The notes: generated from the sequence alone by a model not told the origin. A DNA stretch of 64,000 nt from Vermamoeba vermiformis (GCA_045837725.1 JBEWZL010000008.1:1-64000), one strand, 5' to 3'; positions 43,944 to 56,708 are shown, numbered from the stretch's first letter. Numbers and translations are program-made.

Positions 43944-46730
43944 TTATATTCTGTCCGTGGATTGACGGGCAAAAAATTTTACAGGTACGGGCAATGGTAC
44001 GTCATTCACGGCTCTGAACTTGCCAATGTTGTTCAGCTGTTCGTTTTCTAATCTGAACAGGTTCCACAGACACCTGCGACAGATTTCAATTACAGCCAAC
44101 AACGTCGTGAACAAATCTAATTGAATGAACTTCGATATGGCCTCGGGGAAGATGAGCAGTGTCCAGGTCAAACGCATGACCAAATTAACGGCGAGGGCGA
44201 AATAGTACTGCAAATAAAGTATGAGAATGAAGCCATTGATAGAGAGCTGTGAACTGACTCACCCATGAAGTCGGATACAACAAGGTGTTGCGCAGGCCCT
44301 TGTTGGTCGCTGTTTTGTCGCCAAGGGACCAATCGAATTTGATGTCCCAAATATAGGTGAAGGTCGTATTGCCAGCCACAATGACGATCCAAATCACGAG
44401 GAATGATACGTGATTGGAATAAAGACTGCGCAATATGGCAGCTGTGGCTACAATAATCGCAACGCTGTATTTGCAGCCGTTGGCAATGTGCATCTTGGAG
44501 CGGTCAGTGATGTATCTGCGCACACATTGCATCAGTCGCCACTGCACGGACTTGCAAGTTAGTCGGCTGTCAAGATTAACTAGCAAGTGACTTACGAATG
44601 GCGGTAACAGCGCTAACAAGGGCAACACCCAATGATTGCTGACAGTACACGTCGTGGCTGATCACAAATGTCAGTAAAGCATACTCACTGATGAGACCGT
44701 ACTGACCATTCTCGTGTCTGCCGGCATCGTACACTAAGTAGCACGCAAAGTAACTGATGTCGTTGAAGACCAGTGAGAGGGACATGAGTTGATCGGCCAT
44801 GAAAAAGTGTGCAAATTTCACTTTGGTGAGCGGTGCAATGACGACGTGGAAGAGACAGCGCAACAGCCAAAACTGACTCTTGAACTGAAACACGATGAAT
44901 GTGACGAGAAAGATGATGATCGCAGTGAGGGGGTGCATGAAGGCAGGGATCTTGCGCATCCACTCGAAGCCTGGTGGAGGAGTCGGTGTCATCGTGAAGA
45001 GGAACAACAAGACACTGATGATCAACAGCACGCTGAACAGTGTGGCGGCCTGTGAATGACGATGAGTACTCATGTATATAGAGGACAGGGTAGTGAGGGA
45101 TGTACCTCAAAGATACTCGAGTAGCGGTGATGACGCCGCGGATTGAAGTCGAAGATGAACACGTAATTGACCTTGTACTTGGTCCACAAATAGACATCGA
45201 TGCCCCAGCCCCACAAGAACAAGCAGCACAGTCCCAGAATGCGATAGCCGATCCAGTGCGCGCGATGACTCTTCAATGCGTCGTGATCACTGGAGAGGAC
45301 TACCATACAGCATATGAGTATATATATGGGGTCGTATTGATAGTTTCGCTCTACTTACTGAGATACATGACAGCGAGCAAGAGGATCAAGCCGATGGACA
45401 TGGAGATGACTAACCGTACAGGCGACACTTTGATGTTTTGCGTGACCGATTCGTTGGCAGGGATGTACAGCTCTTTTTTCGCGGCACTTCTGCTGCCTGT
45501 TGTGAATGCCAAAGCATACACGTGCTGAGAACAGTAAGTACAGTGGTTACAGATACTACAGCGGTATACCTCAATCTCTTTTCTTAACAGGTCACACGTC
45601 TTTACTTCGGCATAAAAACTGCACGCCTTTAAATCGAGCATAAATTCGCTCGGTTCACTGTTGCGCGCGATCTGTGAATCGTGCAGGTCAATAAAGTACT
45701 TGAATGCCTGCTGATTGAGTGTAGCAAAGTTGTGTATGAGCCACACGCAGTGATGAAACTCGAGAAATGCCTGTTGCAACTCATTCTTGGCATTAAGCAC
45801 GTCAATCTCATCTTTTGAGCGGATTTGACGGTGAATAGAAATGCTAGTCCTCGAGGTCGGGGTCTGTTCTAGCGCTACTATTTGCAACAACTCTTCTTGC
45901 GTCTCGTCTTCTTGCTCTTTTTGCAACAAAGGTTGTTTGAGCACTTTTCTTTCCTCGCGCGATCCTTGTTCAGGGACAGCAGAGTCCGTTGAGCCACTAA
46001 ACATCAGATCGCCCTTGCGCGAGCTAGAAGGCGATGACTGTTTGCTAGTCATTGAGCTCTCGGGTGAATCGAATCCACTTGGGTTAGCGAGAGTTTGTCG
46101 GATGGTGTCAATCACTTGTCCCAGGTTAGTGTCCTTGCGTAAAGGAAGAAGGACGCAACCATTTCTTACATTGGTTTCCTTCGCTTCTTTGTTATGCACG
46201 AGTAGCTGCACACTCACAGCAAGATTTAAACGGCTGATCTCGCGCTCGAGACTCGTGCTTTGCGTAGACCTGTACGGCTCGTATTCATTGATCAAATTCT
46301 AGCGTAAAAGCATTAATTAACATATTTCCGTGTTAAATTTACTTACCAACTCTATCGCTTGCATTGCTAAAGCATGAAATTGTTCAATGACAGTATCCAT
46401 CCGGGATCGATACCAAGCTTCTACCTTGTTCATATTCTCTCGCATTAATGCCCAAAATTTTATCTCGGAGCCCGTTCTATCCACGTAGATAATCCGTTCA
46501 TTACTTTGATCGGTCAATTGTCCTGACATGTCATTTAGCCACTCGTTAATTACAAAAATGAAGCGTCAATAAGCGAAAATCTTACGTGACATTGAATTGT
46601 AGGCCTGTGCTAATAAAATAATATTGGTTTTTATGTTCGCCAGCTCTTCTTCGAGCCCTGCAAAGTCCAAGTAGTGCGCACGCCATTCCGATATAATTTC
46701 ATCCCCAAATTTTGTTGGGAACTCTTCCAT
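43944..46730 (-). CDS. SPX-EXS phosphate exporter (XPR1/SYG1 family)
   Basis: Starts MEEFPTKFGDEIISEWRAHY at 46730, the usual start of an SPX domain, split over the first exons. The SPX domain, which binds inositol pyrophosphates, contains a long Ser/Glu-rich insert (about 46020-45850) before NAKNELQQAFLEFHHCVWLI. Membrane helices follow (VRLVISMSIGLILLLAVMYL, ATLFSVLLIISVLLFLF). The EXS domain has WRLMQCVRRYITD, HIANGCKYSVAIIV, NTTFTYIWDIKFDWSL and ICRRCLWNLFRLENEQLNN. Stop at 43944. About ten exons. Function by family: export of inorganic phosphate, gated by cell phosphate status. Confidence 0.92.
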
Positions 46731-46899
46731 CTAGAGCAGTAAATAGTGATAATAAAACTGTCTCACACAACAAAATTAATTAGCCGGAAGAGCTCCGCCA
46801 ATTTTTACGCAAGTGTGAGCGATTCATTGAAAAGATTTGCTTCACAAGCAATGACTAACTAACTCGCCTATGGTGTTATTAATTGACATTAGGGCTGTA

Positions 46900-49537
46900 T
46901 TTACATGGACAGTGAATCTTTGCGGAAATCAGTGCGTCCTATGGTAAGTGGTTAGTAGTAGGACAGCAGATCCGACAGCACGACAACACGTACCGATGTG
47001 CACATTGACGAGCACAGGTCTGCCTTGATCAGCGATGTGTTTGGCCTCCTCTAATGCACGCGCAATGTCTTCGTTCTTCGTGACAACTATGCCGTGAGCA
47101 CCGAAACTTTCCACGGTGCGGTGATAGTCGGAATAACTAGCGATTGAGGTTAGTCGCGCGCACTGCCACGAACACAACTGCTTACTTGAGAGTGCACGCA
47201 GTGTCGTCCTTGAAGACATCGACCTGTCCGCGGTACATTTGCATCCAACACGCGTCATTGCCTGTCAGACATGTCAATCAAACACGTCACCTCAGCGCAA
47301 GGCCAGTCACGTACCCACGACGAATATCAGCGGGATCTTGTGGCGCACAAAGGTGTCAAACTCGATCAAACTGTAGCCCAGGGCACCGTCACCCATCAGA
47401 GCCCACACTCGGTGATCGGGCTTGGCAAGAGCTGCTGCTAGTGCGAAACCCGCGCCAACACCCAGCGTGCCGAATGGTCCTGGATCGTGCCAAGTACCTG
47501 GGCCACGTGGCCTGATGATTTGTGCCGCAGTGGCGATGAAATCTCCGCCATCTCCGACTAAAATGGCATTGTCACCGATCGCACGATCAATCTCTTGACA
47601 CAACTGCAAAGGATTGACCAGTCCAGTGTCAAGTGTCATCTTTTGACACGTGTCAGTTAATTAATGCAAACATTCATTACGTACCTTGCTCGCAATCTCT
47701 TGTTCCTTGTTGTCACTTTGACTGCGCAGCTCATCAATCCACGATTGCCAATTCGAGGACATTGAAGTCTAAATAAGAGTGATCAGTACGACACTACTCA
47801 GCTCGCTGCACGTACATCCATCTTTGCTAAGCTGATCAAAAATAGTGCGGGGTCGCCTAACACAGCGTAATCGGGTTCTTTGTTTTTCCTAATTTGGTAT
47901 TAGAACAGTGCTACAAATACTTGCAATATTTGCCTCAAGTCCGTGGGATCTCTGTTCACTGATACGTAAAAAGCCTTGCGATTGATGTCTTGACCGTAGT
48001 TCAGTCTGAAGTCGCACACTACACCGCAGAACAAGACAAAATCAGCAGTTCTCAACGCACTCGAGCGCGCTTGACGCATGTGCAATCTAAATAAGAGTTA
48101 GCAAATGACAGGTGTCAAACAGAGGCCTCGACGCACTTGCTATCTCGACCCAACAGACCACGTGCAATGGACGACAAATAGACCGGCACATTCAATTTGT
48201 TGACTGCTGTCACGAGCTCTCCCAATTTGTTAGGCTAAAAACAGCATTAGACGTCATTGTGTGACACGTGTCACTTGTCAACCCGTACCAACAGCAAAGC
48301 CTGACTGCCAATCACGAGCACTGGCCGGCGAGCAGCTGTTAATTTGGCGTAGACACGATTGAGCTGATGCACACTCGCGATAGGGTACTCGATGTCACCT
48401 GGCACGTGATAGGTCATCTCGTGAGACCCGCGGAACAATTGATCCACGTGGCGGCGTATGAAATATCGCACGAGCATGGCTTGGAATGAACTGCCTTTGG
48501 GCATAGATTTCGCGTAGAACTCGCGACAGTACTTCTCGGGGTACAGCACATCAAGAGGTACTTCAACGAACACAGGGCCTAAACCCAAAAAGGAGTCAGC
48601 AAATGACACGTGTCAAAGTGAGGCTCGTACCGGGCGTGTCAGATCTAGCAATCACAAATGCACGTTCAAGTGCGGGCACAATATCAGCGACACGACGAAT
48701 GTGAGTGGTCCATCTAAGTGTTGAAGGTTAGTGTTTGACACTTTTGACACGCACATGTCACAGCACGCACTTGACGTGAGGGTGCATCAGAGCCATTTGA
48801 TCAATGTCTTGCAATGAACCTCGATTTTTGAGCAGATCTGACGTGGCACCCCCAATGATGACCACTAGCCGTACAAATGTGCGATAATTAGTAACGATTC
48901 ATGAACAGCTCTGCAATCACGTGCCTGGAATCTGTCCCATTTGCGCATTCTTCACCGCAGTGATGGTGTTCGTCAGTCCTGGGCCTGCTGTCACAATTGC
49001 TACACCTGGTACACCACTACAAGTAAGGCAAGTCATTAATGTCCACTCGCTTGTCATTGCAATGTGTTATTCAATCAGTTACTCACGTGATTCGCGCTGT
49101 CGCATCAGCCGCAAATACTGCCGTGGCTTCGTGTCGCACCTGAGCAGCCATTCATGAACTTATATTCCAATGAAGAGTATTAACAATATGGCGCTTACAT
49201 CAACGACGTTAATGCCCACCGCTTTAGAGCCGACAAGTATTGGTGCAATGTGACCTCCCGTCAAAGTAAACACACATCTGAAAAATTAATGAATAAAAAT
49301 CTAAATAAATATTTTGGTTACGTGCTTCACTCCATGATTAAGAAACACTTGGCCAAACAATTTTCCTCCATATTCTACTTGGTTCAAAGAGACAGTCTGG
49401 ATCGCGCCTTTCTCGAGCTGAGTTTTAAATCGCCGCTTCTGCCATAAAGCTAAGGCCCCTACGGACATAAAGAAGGCCAAATAGCCAAATTTAGCAATGC
49501 GTGCTCGATTGAGATTTGTGTTGTCAGGCACTTCCAT
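46900..49537 (-). CDS. 2-hydroxyacyl-CoA lyase 2 / ILVBL-type ThDP enzyme
   Basis: Starts [15 protein letters not shown] at 49537 with a signal anchor ([14 protein letters not shown]) and ends [12 protein letters not shown] at TAA 46900; the last exon joins across an intron at about 46921-46979. Close in order and spacing to human ILVBL/HACL2: [104 protein letters not shown] and the ThDP motif [23 protein letters not shown]2 cleaves 2-hydroxyacyl-CoA at the ER in phytosphingosine-derived alpha-oxidation. About thirteen short exons. Confidence 0.93.
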
Positions 49538-49608
49538 CGCGATTAAATGTCATTTGACTTCAGCCATTTGATACGCAACACAACAGACCCACAACTGCAT
49601 TGAACTTG

Positions 49609-50382
49609 ATGATTAATTTGTTGCAAACTATGAGCACCCTTCCAGCAGATGTGATAGAGCACTCTTTCCCACACATATTTTTAAATGTAAATAAGCACCA
49701 CAATTGGCACGCGGTTCAGTACATCATATCTCATAATTACGACAATATTAATGACAGGTTGCTCATTCATTATACTCAATTTAATAACTCAAAAATTGTT
49801 GCAAAAATCTTGGGAGTTTCCCGGATTGGCTTACATCCGCTGCGAGAAGCCTCCACAATCGCTATTGAACAGAATTATTTAAGGATCCTAGACGTGATAA
49901 TCAACCACGATCCAAAGCTCACTTTTCCTGAGCACAACTTACCTGAATCCCTCAACTTCTTATCTTACGCAGCATGTCGTGCCAGTGACAGTACATTTGC
50001 TTTTATGCTACAACACCCACTATTAGACCCTACAGAATGTGACAATCAACTGCTGCGTATCGTTATCAGAGAACAACAGCTAAACAAGCTTAAAATGCTC
50101 GTGAATGACTCGCGTGTTGATTTAACTGCCCCAATAGTCGATATCAACAGTTTTCTAGGCAAGTTATATTCAGAATACGAGGCCCTCGGCATGGCCCTCG
50201 CTGCCAGGTGGACTGAAGGTGTGTTGGTGCTGTTGGAACAGCCGAGCTGGGTGCCATACGTGCAACAGTTGAAGTTGAAGGAAGTAGAATACAGCGCAGA
50301 ACTGACACAGCGCGTGTTGGATATCAAGAGCGCCTCTGTGTCCGAGACCGACAATACTCTGTCAGACCAAGAACATAAATGA
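49609..50382 (+). CDS. Ankyrin-like repeat protein
   Basis: A single-exon frame from ATG 49609 to TGA 50382 (257 residues) starts MINLLQTMSTLPADVIEHSF. It has helical pairs of ankyrin type, degenerate: NNSKIVAKILGVSRIGLHPL, IAIEQNYLRILDVIINHDPK, ACRASDSTFAFMLQHPLLDP and REQQLNKLKMLVNDSRVDLT. This wording resembles the divergent ankyrin families of amoebae and their giant viruses. The C-terminus is acidic and Ser-rich. No catalytic motif. It lacks introns, unlike most neighbours. Confidence 0.6.
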   Translation: MINLLQTMSTLPADVIEHSFPHIFLNVNKHHNWHAVQYIISHNYDNINDRLLIHYTQFNNSKIVAKILGVSRIGLHPLREASTIAIEQNYLRILDVIINHDPKLTFPEHNLPESLNFLSYAACRASDSTFAFMLQHPLLDPTECDNQLLRIVIREQQLNKLKMLVNDSRVDLTAPIVDINSFLGKLYSEYEALGMALAARWTEGVLVLLEQPSWVPYVQQLKLKEVEYSAELTQRVLDIKSASVSETDNTLSDQEHK

Positions 50383-50514
50383 TATGAGATACAAGTTTCG
50401 TTTGAAATTTTTATTTGATTTTCGCAAGGACGACTAAGATCGCTCCTATTAAACAGTTTTATACACGAGCACGCAACTACCAACAAAACTCACGTGCAGT
50501 ACGAGTCGCCGTGA

Positions 50515-52203
50515 CTAATAGCCGTAGTTAGAGGGCATGGCCGCACCATAGCTCTGAGGTGCACTAGCGTAGCCATTCGACGCGCCATTATAACCACCGT
50601 AGCCACCGGTGCGAGGAGGACCATAGCTGCCACTCTGGCCACCGTAGCCTCCGCCATAGCCGCCACGACCGCCGTAACCACCACGACCGCCATAGCCTCC
50701 GCGACCACCTCGACCTCCGCGGCCTCCTCCTTGACGGCCACCAAAGCGTTGTGGAACCATGCGCGGCAAGAAAGCGGGCACTTCTTGCTTGGCCTCTTGC
50801 AATTGTTCCATCAACTCCTTGGCGAGACCCTTGTCCTTCTCGCTGAAGTAGACGGTAGCGAGACCAGTCTTGCCTGCACGACCAGTACGACCAATGCGGT
50901 GCACGTGATCGTCAATGTTGCTTGGCAAGTCGTATTCAATCACGTGAGCGACGTCGTTGATATCGAGACCACGAGCAGCAACAGAGGTAGCGATGAGAAT
51001 GGGCACTCTTCCGCTCTTGAAGTTGCGCAGAGCAGCCTCGCGCTGATGTTGCACGTGATCGCCGTGAATGGACTCGGCAGCAAAACCATTGCGACGCAAG
51101 AAGTAGCAGACATCATCGACACCCTTCTTGGTCTCGACGAAGATGAGGGTCTTCTCTTGTTTGTACTGAGCGCGGGCCTTGAGGTCCTGCAACAAGGTGT
51201 CGTTCTTGTCGCGGTACTCAACGTGTTTGACGACTTGTTTGATGTCAGCATTGCTGCTGCCCAATCGACCGACTTGAATCATAATGTAGTCGTGCTTCAA
51301 GAAGTCCATAGCCAACTTTTGAATAGGCTTGGGGAATGTAGCGCTGAACATGATAGTTTGACGGTGTTCTTTGCGAGGGCAATCGCGTTGATCGATGATT
51401 TGACGGATCTGAGGCTCAAAACCCATGTCGAGCATGCGATCTGCTTCGTCGAGAATGACGTACTTGCAGCAAGACAGACTAAGCTTTTTGCGCTCCATCA
51501 TGTCGTTCAAACGACCAGGAGTGGCAATAATAATGTCCACACCGCGCTCAATGCTGCGTGCTTGATCACCATAAGGAGCACCGCCGTAGATGACAACGGG
51601 CTTGACACGAGTGCTCTCGGTAAACTTGAGAGCTTCTTGGTGAATTTGCGAGGCCAACTCACGAGTAGGGGCCATGATGACTGCGAGAGGGAAGCCGCAG
51701 TAGTAACGACCACGACCCGTGTCAGGACGTTGCGTGCGTGTAATGTCCACGAGCAGATTGGTGATGATGGGCAACAAGAAGCCTGCTGTTTTACCACTGC
51801 CTGTTTGTGCGGTGGCCATGACGTCTCTGCCAGACATCAAAATAGGCAGGGCATACTTTTGAATAGGAGTGGGGGCAGTGTATTTAGCTTTCTAAATTGA
51901 GGAACTAGATCAGAAATTGGACGAGAAAATGATAAGCATGTTCGAACTTACCGTAACATTGTTCTGCAAGACGACCGGCATCGCTGCATCGTCAAATCGT
52001 TGAATGGGAACACCGCGGGGAATATCAGTACCTGAATAAGAACCAGTTAGTTAACAAAAAAACGAGATTCGAGATTAGCAGATCGGCTTACCCATGACCT
52101 CAACTGTCACATTGGCGAAGACTTCAGCGGGGTTAGGTGCAGCAGCTTCTTCTCCATCGCGTGATGGACTGTAAGGGATAGCAGCCTCAACTGACTTGGG
52201 AAC
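50515..52203 (-). CDS. DEAD-box RNA helicase, DDX3/Ded1 type
   Basis: The main exon 51896-50515 has every DEAD-box motif: PTPIQK (Q motif), AQTGSGKT (I), PTRELA (Ia), TPGRL (Ib), DEAD (II), SAT (III), ATSVAARGLDI (V) and HRIGRTGRAG (VI). The tail is RGG/Tyr-rich (RGGYGGRGG), as in Ded1/DDX3. Upstream exons give TDIPRGVPIQRFDDAAMP and, from about 52203, VPKSVEAAIPYSPSRDG; the true start exon is not certain, a short ATG exon near 52373 being one option. Role by family: translation initiation and RNP remodelling. Confidence 0.9.
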
Positions 52204-52411
52204 CTGGAGAGAGTTTACGGTTAGGGATTTTGTCTGAAAATTAATTAATTGATTTCAAATTTAAAACTATGCATATTATACAATAGTCTCCCTCAAAGCT
52301 TATCGAAATTTAAGCTTGCATAATTTTTCTCAAGGATTTAACTTCAGGCCGCAAGTCCAGATCAGCTTACTCATAATAATGACTACAGTCAAAATATCGT
52401 CTGCCAACGAC

Positions 52412-52762
52412 TCAACAACAAGTCAACATGCGACCCGCCGGCAAGAGAGTAAGAAACTGATCCTTTGGAAGAGACACAGCGCTAAATCCTTTCTTTGAGG
52501 GAGATGATGAGATCGAAAATGTTCTAACCGATTCGCCTGAGTTGATCTTTTGTCGCTTATTAGCATGCTCTGAGTATGAAGCACGTTCGGTACTTCTGCT
52601 TCTGCTTCTCTTTCTGTCGCGACGAGGACTGCGCGATCTGGATCGCGAATCGCTCTTTCTTCTTCGGTGATGGTCTCGCGATCTGGATCTCGATCTTGAT
52701 CTTGATTTAGAACGCGAACGAGATCTGCTCTTAGAGCGGCTTCTTCTTGAACTGCGAGGCAT
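52412..52762 (-). CDS. Small SR-rich protein or detached 5' exon
   Basis: A frame from ATG 52762 starts MPRSSRRSRSKSRSRS and is dominated by Arg-Ser dipeptides for 75 residues, then KRQKINSGESVRTFSI and FSAVSLPKDQFLTLLP to a stop at 52412 (116 residues). RS domains belong to splicing factors. No RNA-recognition motif is present. It lies just upstream of the helicase gene on the same strand and could be its 5' exon (RS-domain helicases exist), but I found no donor that keeps frame into the helicase, so I list it separately. Confidence 0.45.
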   Translation of the reverse strand: MPRSSRRSRSKSRSRSRSKSRSRSRSRSRDHHRRRKSDSRSRSRSPRRDRKRSRSRSTERASYSEHANKRQKINSGESVRTFSISSSPSKKGFSAVSLPKDQFLTLLPAGRMLTCC

Positions 52763-53156
52763 TAGGAGATTTGTGAGATCAGATTAGGATAAACTGGATG
52801 TTGGAAGTAGAACAGGCCTAAATGTTTGTTTAACAATGTCGACTTATCCCCGCAGGTAACTGATGAGATGTTGTAAACAAAGGAAACAAACAAGAATACT
52901 AAAAAGCACCGAAAAGTTTTGAAAAACCGTTTTTCGGCAGTGCCTCCCTTCTGACTAGGGAGGAAATTCGTGTGAATTGTCACGTGCTGGTGGATCAGCT
53001 GGTTAGAAAAAAGCCTTGAAGCAACGATATCGCAGTATATAAACTTTACATTCCTCTGAATCTGAAGACTGGTCTTCGATCCAGTACTGTACAAGGGTCA
53101 TTGTAACGTTGTTAATTGCGGCTGTTATTAATGCGTGACTCAACAGCTCTGGGACA
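52763..53156. other. Intergenic, no supported gene
   Basis: Overlapping open frames on the minus strand (52762-53094, 53003-53185) match no family. A plus-strand ATG at 52836 with a donor after CGCAG at 52856 could start a tiny spliced frame, but it stops after about 25 codons. I do not call a gene. Confidence 0.35.
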
Positions 53157-53711
53157 TTAATAGAGCGCGAGTACGAGAGCAGCAAGTGCAGCGAGTGAGA
53201 CAGAGAGCACAGAGGCTTCAGAGCTCTCGCAGAACTGCGTCAGGCCCATCGTGCGGGAGGTGTCAGCACGACACGTGGTCTGTGAGGGACAGCCGAAGCA
53301 AGCTATATCAGGATCGACTGTCGTCCAGTCATCAGTACTGCGCACATTGCAGCCACAGCACGAGTAGCCTTCGCTCAGACAATAAGTCATGCAGATCTCG
53401 CGGCTTTGAGAGGTGTTCTGATACATAGCCGTGACTGTAGCACCACATGTGATGCCGCTAGAGCCGACGCACGTGCATGCTGCGTGGATCTGAATTGCGA
53501 AATAATTATTTTATTGTCAAAGAAAAAATCTGTCGTTTGATATCATGATAAATTAAATTTACCTTTTATATGGATAATAGTAATATTTAGGCGAATAATT
53601 TGGCATTACGCGCGTGATAATAATTTAGTAAAAACGGAAATGGCGGAGGTTATTTACCTGCGTAACTAAACAAAATGCAAACACGAGAGAAGCAAATATG
53701 GATAATTTCAT
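53157..53711 (-). CDS. Small Cys-rich surface protein, likely GPI-anchored
   Basis: Exon 1 (ATG 53711) encodes the signal peptide MKLSIFASLVFAFCLVTQ and ends with donor GTAAAT at about 53657. Exon 2 begins after TTCAG near 53491 with IHAACTCVGSSGITCGATV and stops at 53157. The mature part has twelve or more cysteines (CMTYC, CCGC, CFGC, TTCRA). It ends with Ser/Ala followed by a hydrophobic tail SVLSVSLAALAALVLALY without a cytoplasmic part, as for a GPI-attachment signal. About 107 residues in all. No family recognised; a cell-surface or cyst-wall role is a guess. Confidence 0.6.
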
Positions 53712-53847
53712 ATTGATATTTACAATAAATACGGTCGGCGTTTGTTGTTGTTGTTGTGCAAATAAATAATTTAACCATTCGCTCCTGTCACACCGAACAA
53801 CACCGGTCAATAATTAGGCAAATTATTATTTCCATACTAAAACTGCT

Positions 53848-55274
53848 ATGATCCATTGGGGTGCATTCTTTACTGTGACGTACTTCTCCTTCTTGCTCGT
53901 GGTCATCTACACGTTGATCTGTGGTGAGAGTGATTTTCATCGCAATGGTATCATAGGTAATTTATTAATTATTAAACTAGACCAACAGTTTATTATTAAA
54001 CAAGAAGCAACGGTTTCTTGAATTTTGAAAATATTTTTTAACTCCAACTCAGGCTGGTTCCACCGCTTTTTGACTTATGAGTGCTGGGTACACATAAGGT
54101 ACGTACATATATCAACGGCTTAAATGCACTATTCCTCCGCAGTGCTGATCCGTTTTTCCGCAACAGACGCAGCTCTCAGCGCATGTTTGGCAGGGGTTGT
54201 TTCGGCTACGTGGACAATGCACAGAACTATTGCTGCAATCGGCGCAATCCATTCTTGCAGGTATAGTCAACTCGACGAGTTAATCAGATCTGACCTTAGT
54301 GACAGCTGCTCTATCTGTTCTTCGTGTTCGGAGGCTGGGCACTGTTCTACTTGACTGGATTCGACTACATTCCCGGACCATTTATCGCCGCACATCACAA
54401 GCTGCTGCTCAGCATTGCGTGTTGCTACACAGGCTTCCACTTCATGTGGGCGTGTTCGTTGGATCCAGGTGTGATCACTGCGAGCAATCAGCACGAGTAT
54501 GTAGCACGCTACAAGTACGACGACATACTCTACTCGAAGAAGATGTGCGACACGTGCAAGATTGTCAAGTAAGTTAAGGCTCGTCCACAGCCACTCGTAC
54601 TCACTGCGCTAGGCCCGCACGTTCCAAGCACTGTCGCATCTGCAACAAATGTGTGGCACGCTTCGATCATCACTGCGCGTGGATGAACACTGATGTCGGA
54701 CAGAACAATCTCAAGCACTTCCTCTTGTTCTTGCTCAACACGAGTGCACTGACTGGTACGCGACACACCTTGCGAATATAGCACACCTACTAACATGTTC
54801 GCACTAGGCTATGCTGCGTGGATGTGCTGGCAGATAGTGCGCGGCATCGTGGCCGTGAACAAACTCACCGAGATGACGTACAAGGACGCGCAAGGGGTCT
54901 CTCAGCCACTCTCCTGGCCCCACATCATCTCCTTTGTCATGTACCACTTGACACCCACTGTCGGTCTCGGCATCTTCTGCGCAATTGTCTGCGTCATGTT
55001 GTTCGGATTCTGGGCCTATCACATGTACCTGATCTACAACAACTGCACGACCAACGAGAGCTTCAAGTGGAAGGATATTCGTTGGGGCATTGAACAGGCG
55101 CGCAAGCAGCGTGCGAAGATGATTGAGGACGAGAAGCGAGGTGTGCCCGTAGACAAGAAGAACGGACCTGATCCCAAGGTACTGGATGCAGCTTTGAAGC
55201 TCTCGAAGGCGGATCTTAGCAATAGATACGACCACGGGTTCATCAACAACTTGAAGGAAGTAATTTTCGCGTAA
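53848..55274 (+). CDS. DHHC protein S-acyltransferase
   Basis: ATG 53848 starts [21 protein letters not shown], the first membrane helix. Later exons give membrane segments ([29 protein letters not shown]) and the zinc-binding DHHC domain [20 protein letters not shown] followed by [20 protein letters not shown]; the catalytic DHHC is intact. Two further helices and a basic cytosolic tail follow ([19 protein letters not shown]), ending at TAA 55274. Six or seven exons. It palmitoylates cytosolic cysteines; it is closest in look to ZDHHC4-like enzymes but I do not assign orthology. Confidence 0.88.
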
Positions 55275-55527
55275 AGTTATTTGTTTGTGACATAAATTTG
55301 AATGTACAGGTGGGAGTGACCCACATCTGACTTTGAAATCGAAATTTAAGCTTACATCAATGCAATCATACAAACACACAACGCTAAGTTTATATAATTA
55401 CGAAACTACTGTACAAACAGAGAAAACATCTTTACAAAAATACAAATTACCGCAGCTAGCTAGCTTCAGTCCGATCAGGTGCAAAAAAAGAGTTGCAGAG
55501 ACAGTGAGATTAGACTGCTTGCTATCT

Positions 55528-56369
55528 TTACAACAACAAGCAACGACCACCAGTGCGCTTCTTCTTCTCAGTGCTCTTGCGACCCTTCACGACAGTGCGC
55601 GTCTGACGAATGATGCGCACGAGCTCGAAGAATGCCAATTCGACATTCTGACGCGTGAATGCAGAGCACTCCAGGAACTTGACTTCGAGCTTGTTGGCGT
55701 AGGCCTCACCCTCTTCAGTGGGGACTTGACGCAGACCTACGAGATCGCACTTGTTGCCGACCAACACGATGGGTACCTTCTTGACCTGTTCAGTCTCCTT
55801 AACCCACTGAATGGTGTCAACGAATGACTCTAATTCTTGGAAGCTGTTGCGATCAGTGACGGAGTACACCAACAAGAAGCCTTCGCCGAACTTCATGTAT
55901 TGTTCTCGCATGGCGCTCTTAAGTATGAGATTTAGTACTGAGAATTATCAATGATTAGTAGTATTTGACTTACATAGTCTTCTTGGCCAGCAGTATCGAG
56001 TATGTCTGCAAGGAACAAAAACGGATTAGAAAATTGAAACAAAGAAAACTATCTGCGGTAACTTACCAAGTACTGCGACTTCGCCATCGATGACTACTTG
56101 ACGTCTATAATTATCTTCAATGGTTGGGTCATATTCTAATTAAATTTTCAGTCAGAAATTGGGTTTGAATCAGATTATTGAAATGCGAGCCTAATGCTCC
56201 AAACGTACCAGCAATAAAATGGTTCATCACCATTTGAACCTAATAAATAAATAATGTTAATTATTGAGTCATTACTTGTGTACAAGCGGTTAGCCTAACG
56301 TACGGTTAAAGCGGATTTGCCGACACCTCCAGCCCCGAGAACAGCAATTTTATATTCAATGCCTGACAT
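55528..56369 (-). CDS. Ras-family small GTPase
   Basis: Starts [20 protein letters not shown] at 56369 and spans about six exons. Motifs: GAGGVGKS (P-loop), [11 protein letters not shown] (effector loop), [11 protein letters not shown] (switch II with Gln), GNKCDL (G4) and ECSAF (G5). The C-terminus is a polybasic KKKRTGG followed by CLLL, a geranylgeranylation-type CaaX box. About 190 residues, the normal length. Effector loop and core place it with Ras/Rap rather than Rho or Rab. It acts at the plasma membrane. Confidence 0.95.
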
Positions 56370-56708
56370 ATTACGTTGTTTATTCTTTCGTGCTTATGTG
56401 CATTAGTTTTTGACTGAAAAGCGTGTAAATTATTTGTACTGTTTTTGTACCGTTCTAAAAAAATCCACCAATCGTGTGCGTTTTATTAAAAAGTTGACTT
56501 CCGGGTTTAGGCCTACTTACTCCGCCATACCTATGAAAAAAAGGCACGGGCTTTATCCTTTTATTATTGAGGAGAACTTTTAGCGTTTTCGGGGTTGTTC
56601 GAATGCAATCGAAATAGTTCTTTTTCAAATTATTCTTGCAAAGAACTGACCAAGCATTCTTTGCCTAAACTTTTGTAAATAGTGTAAATTATTCATATAA
56701 CAATCGAA
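56370..56708. promoter_or_regulatory. Divergent intergenic region between Ras and RhoGAP-like genes
   Basis: 339 bp without an open frame of note, AT-rich, holding both promoters. No RNA gene or repeat seen. Confidence 0.4.

Noticed and set aside
52850-52900. CTGATGA box as a C/D snoRNA
   Set aside because: No matching D box, terminal stem or guide region could be placed at the right distance.
54804-55379. 191-codon minus-strand frame over the DHHC gene
   Set aside because: It is antisense to well-supported DHHC coding exons and has no recognisable domain.
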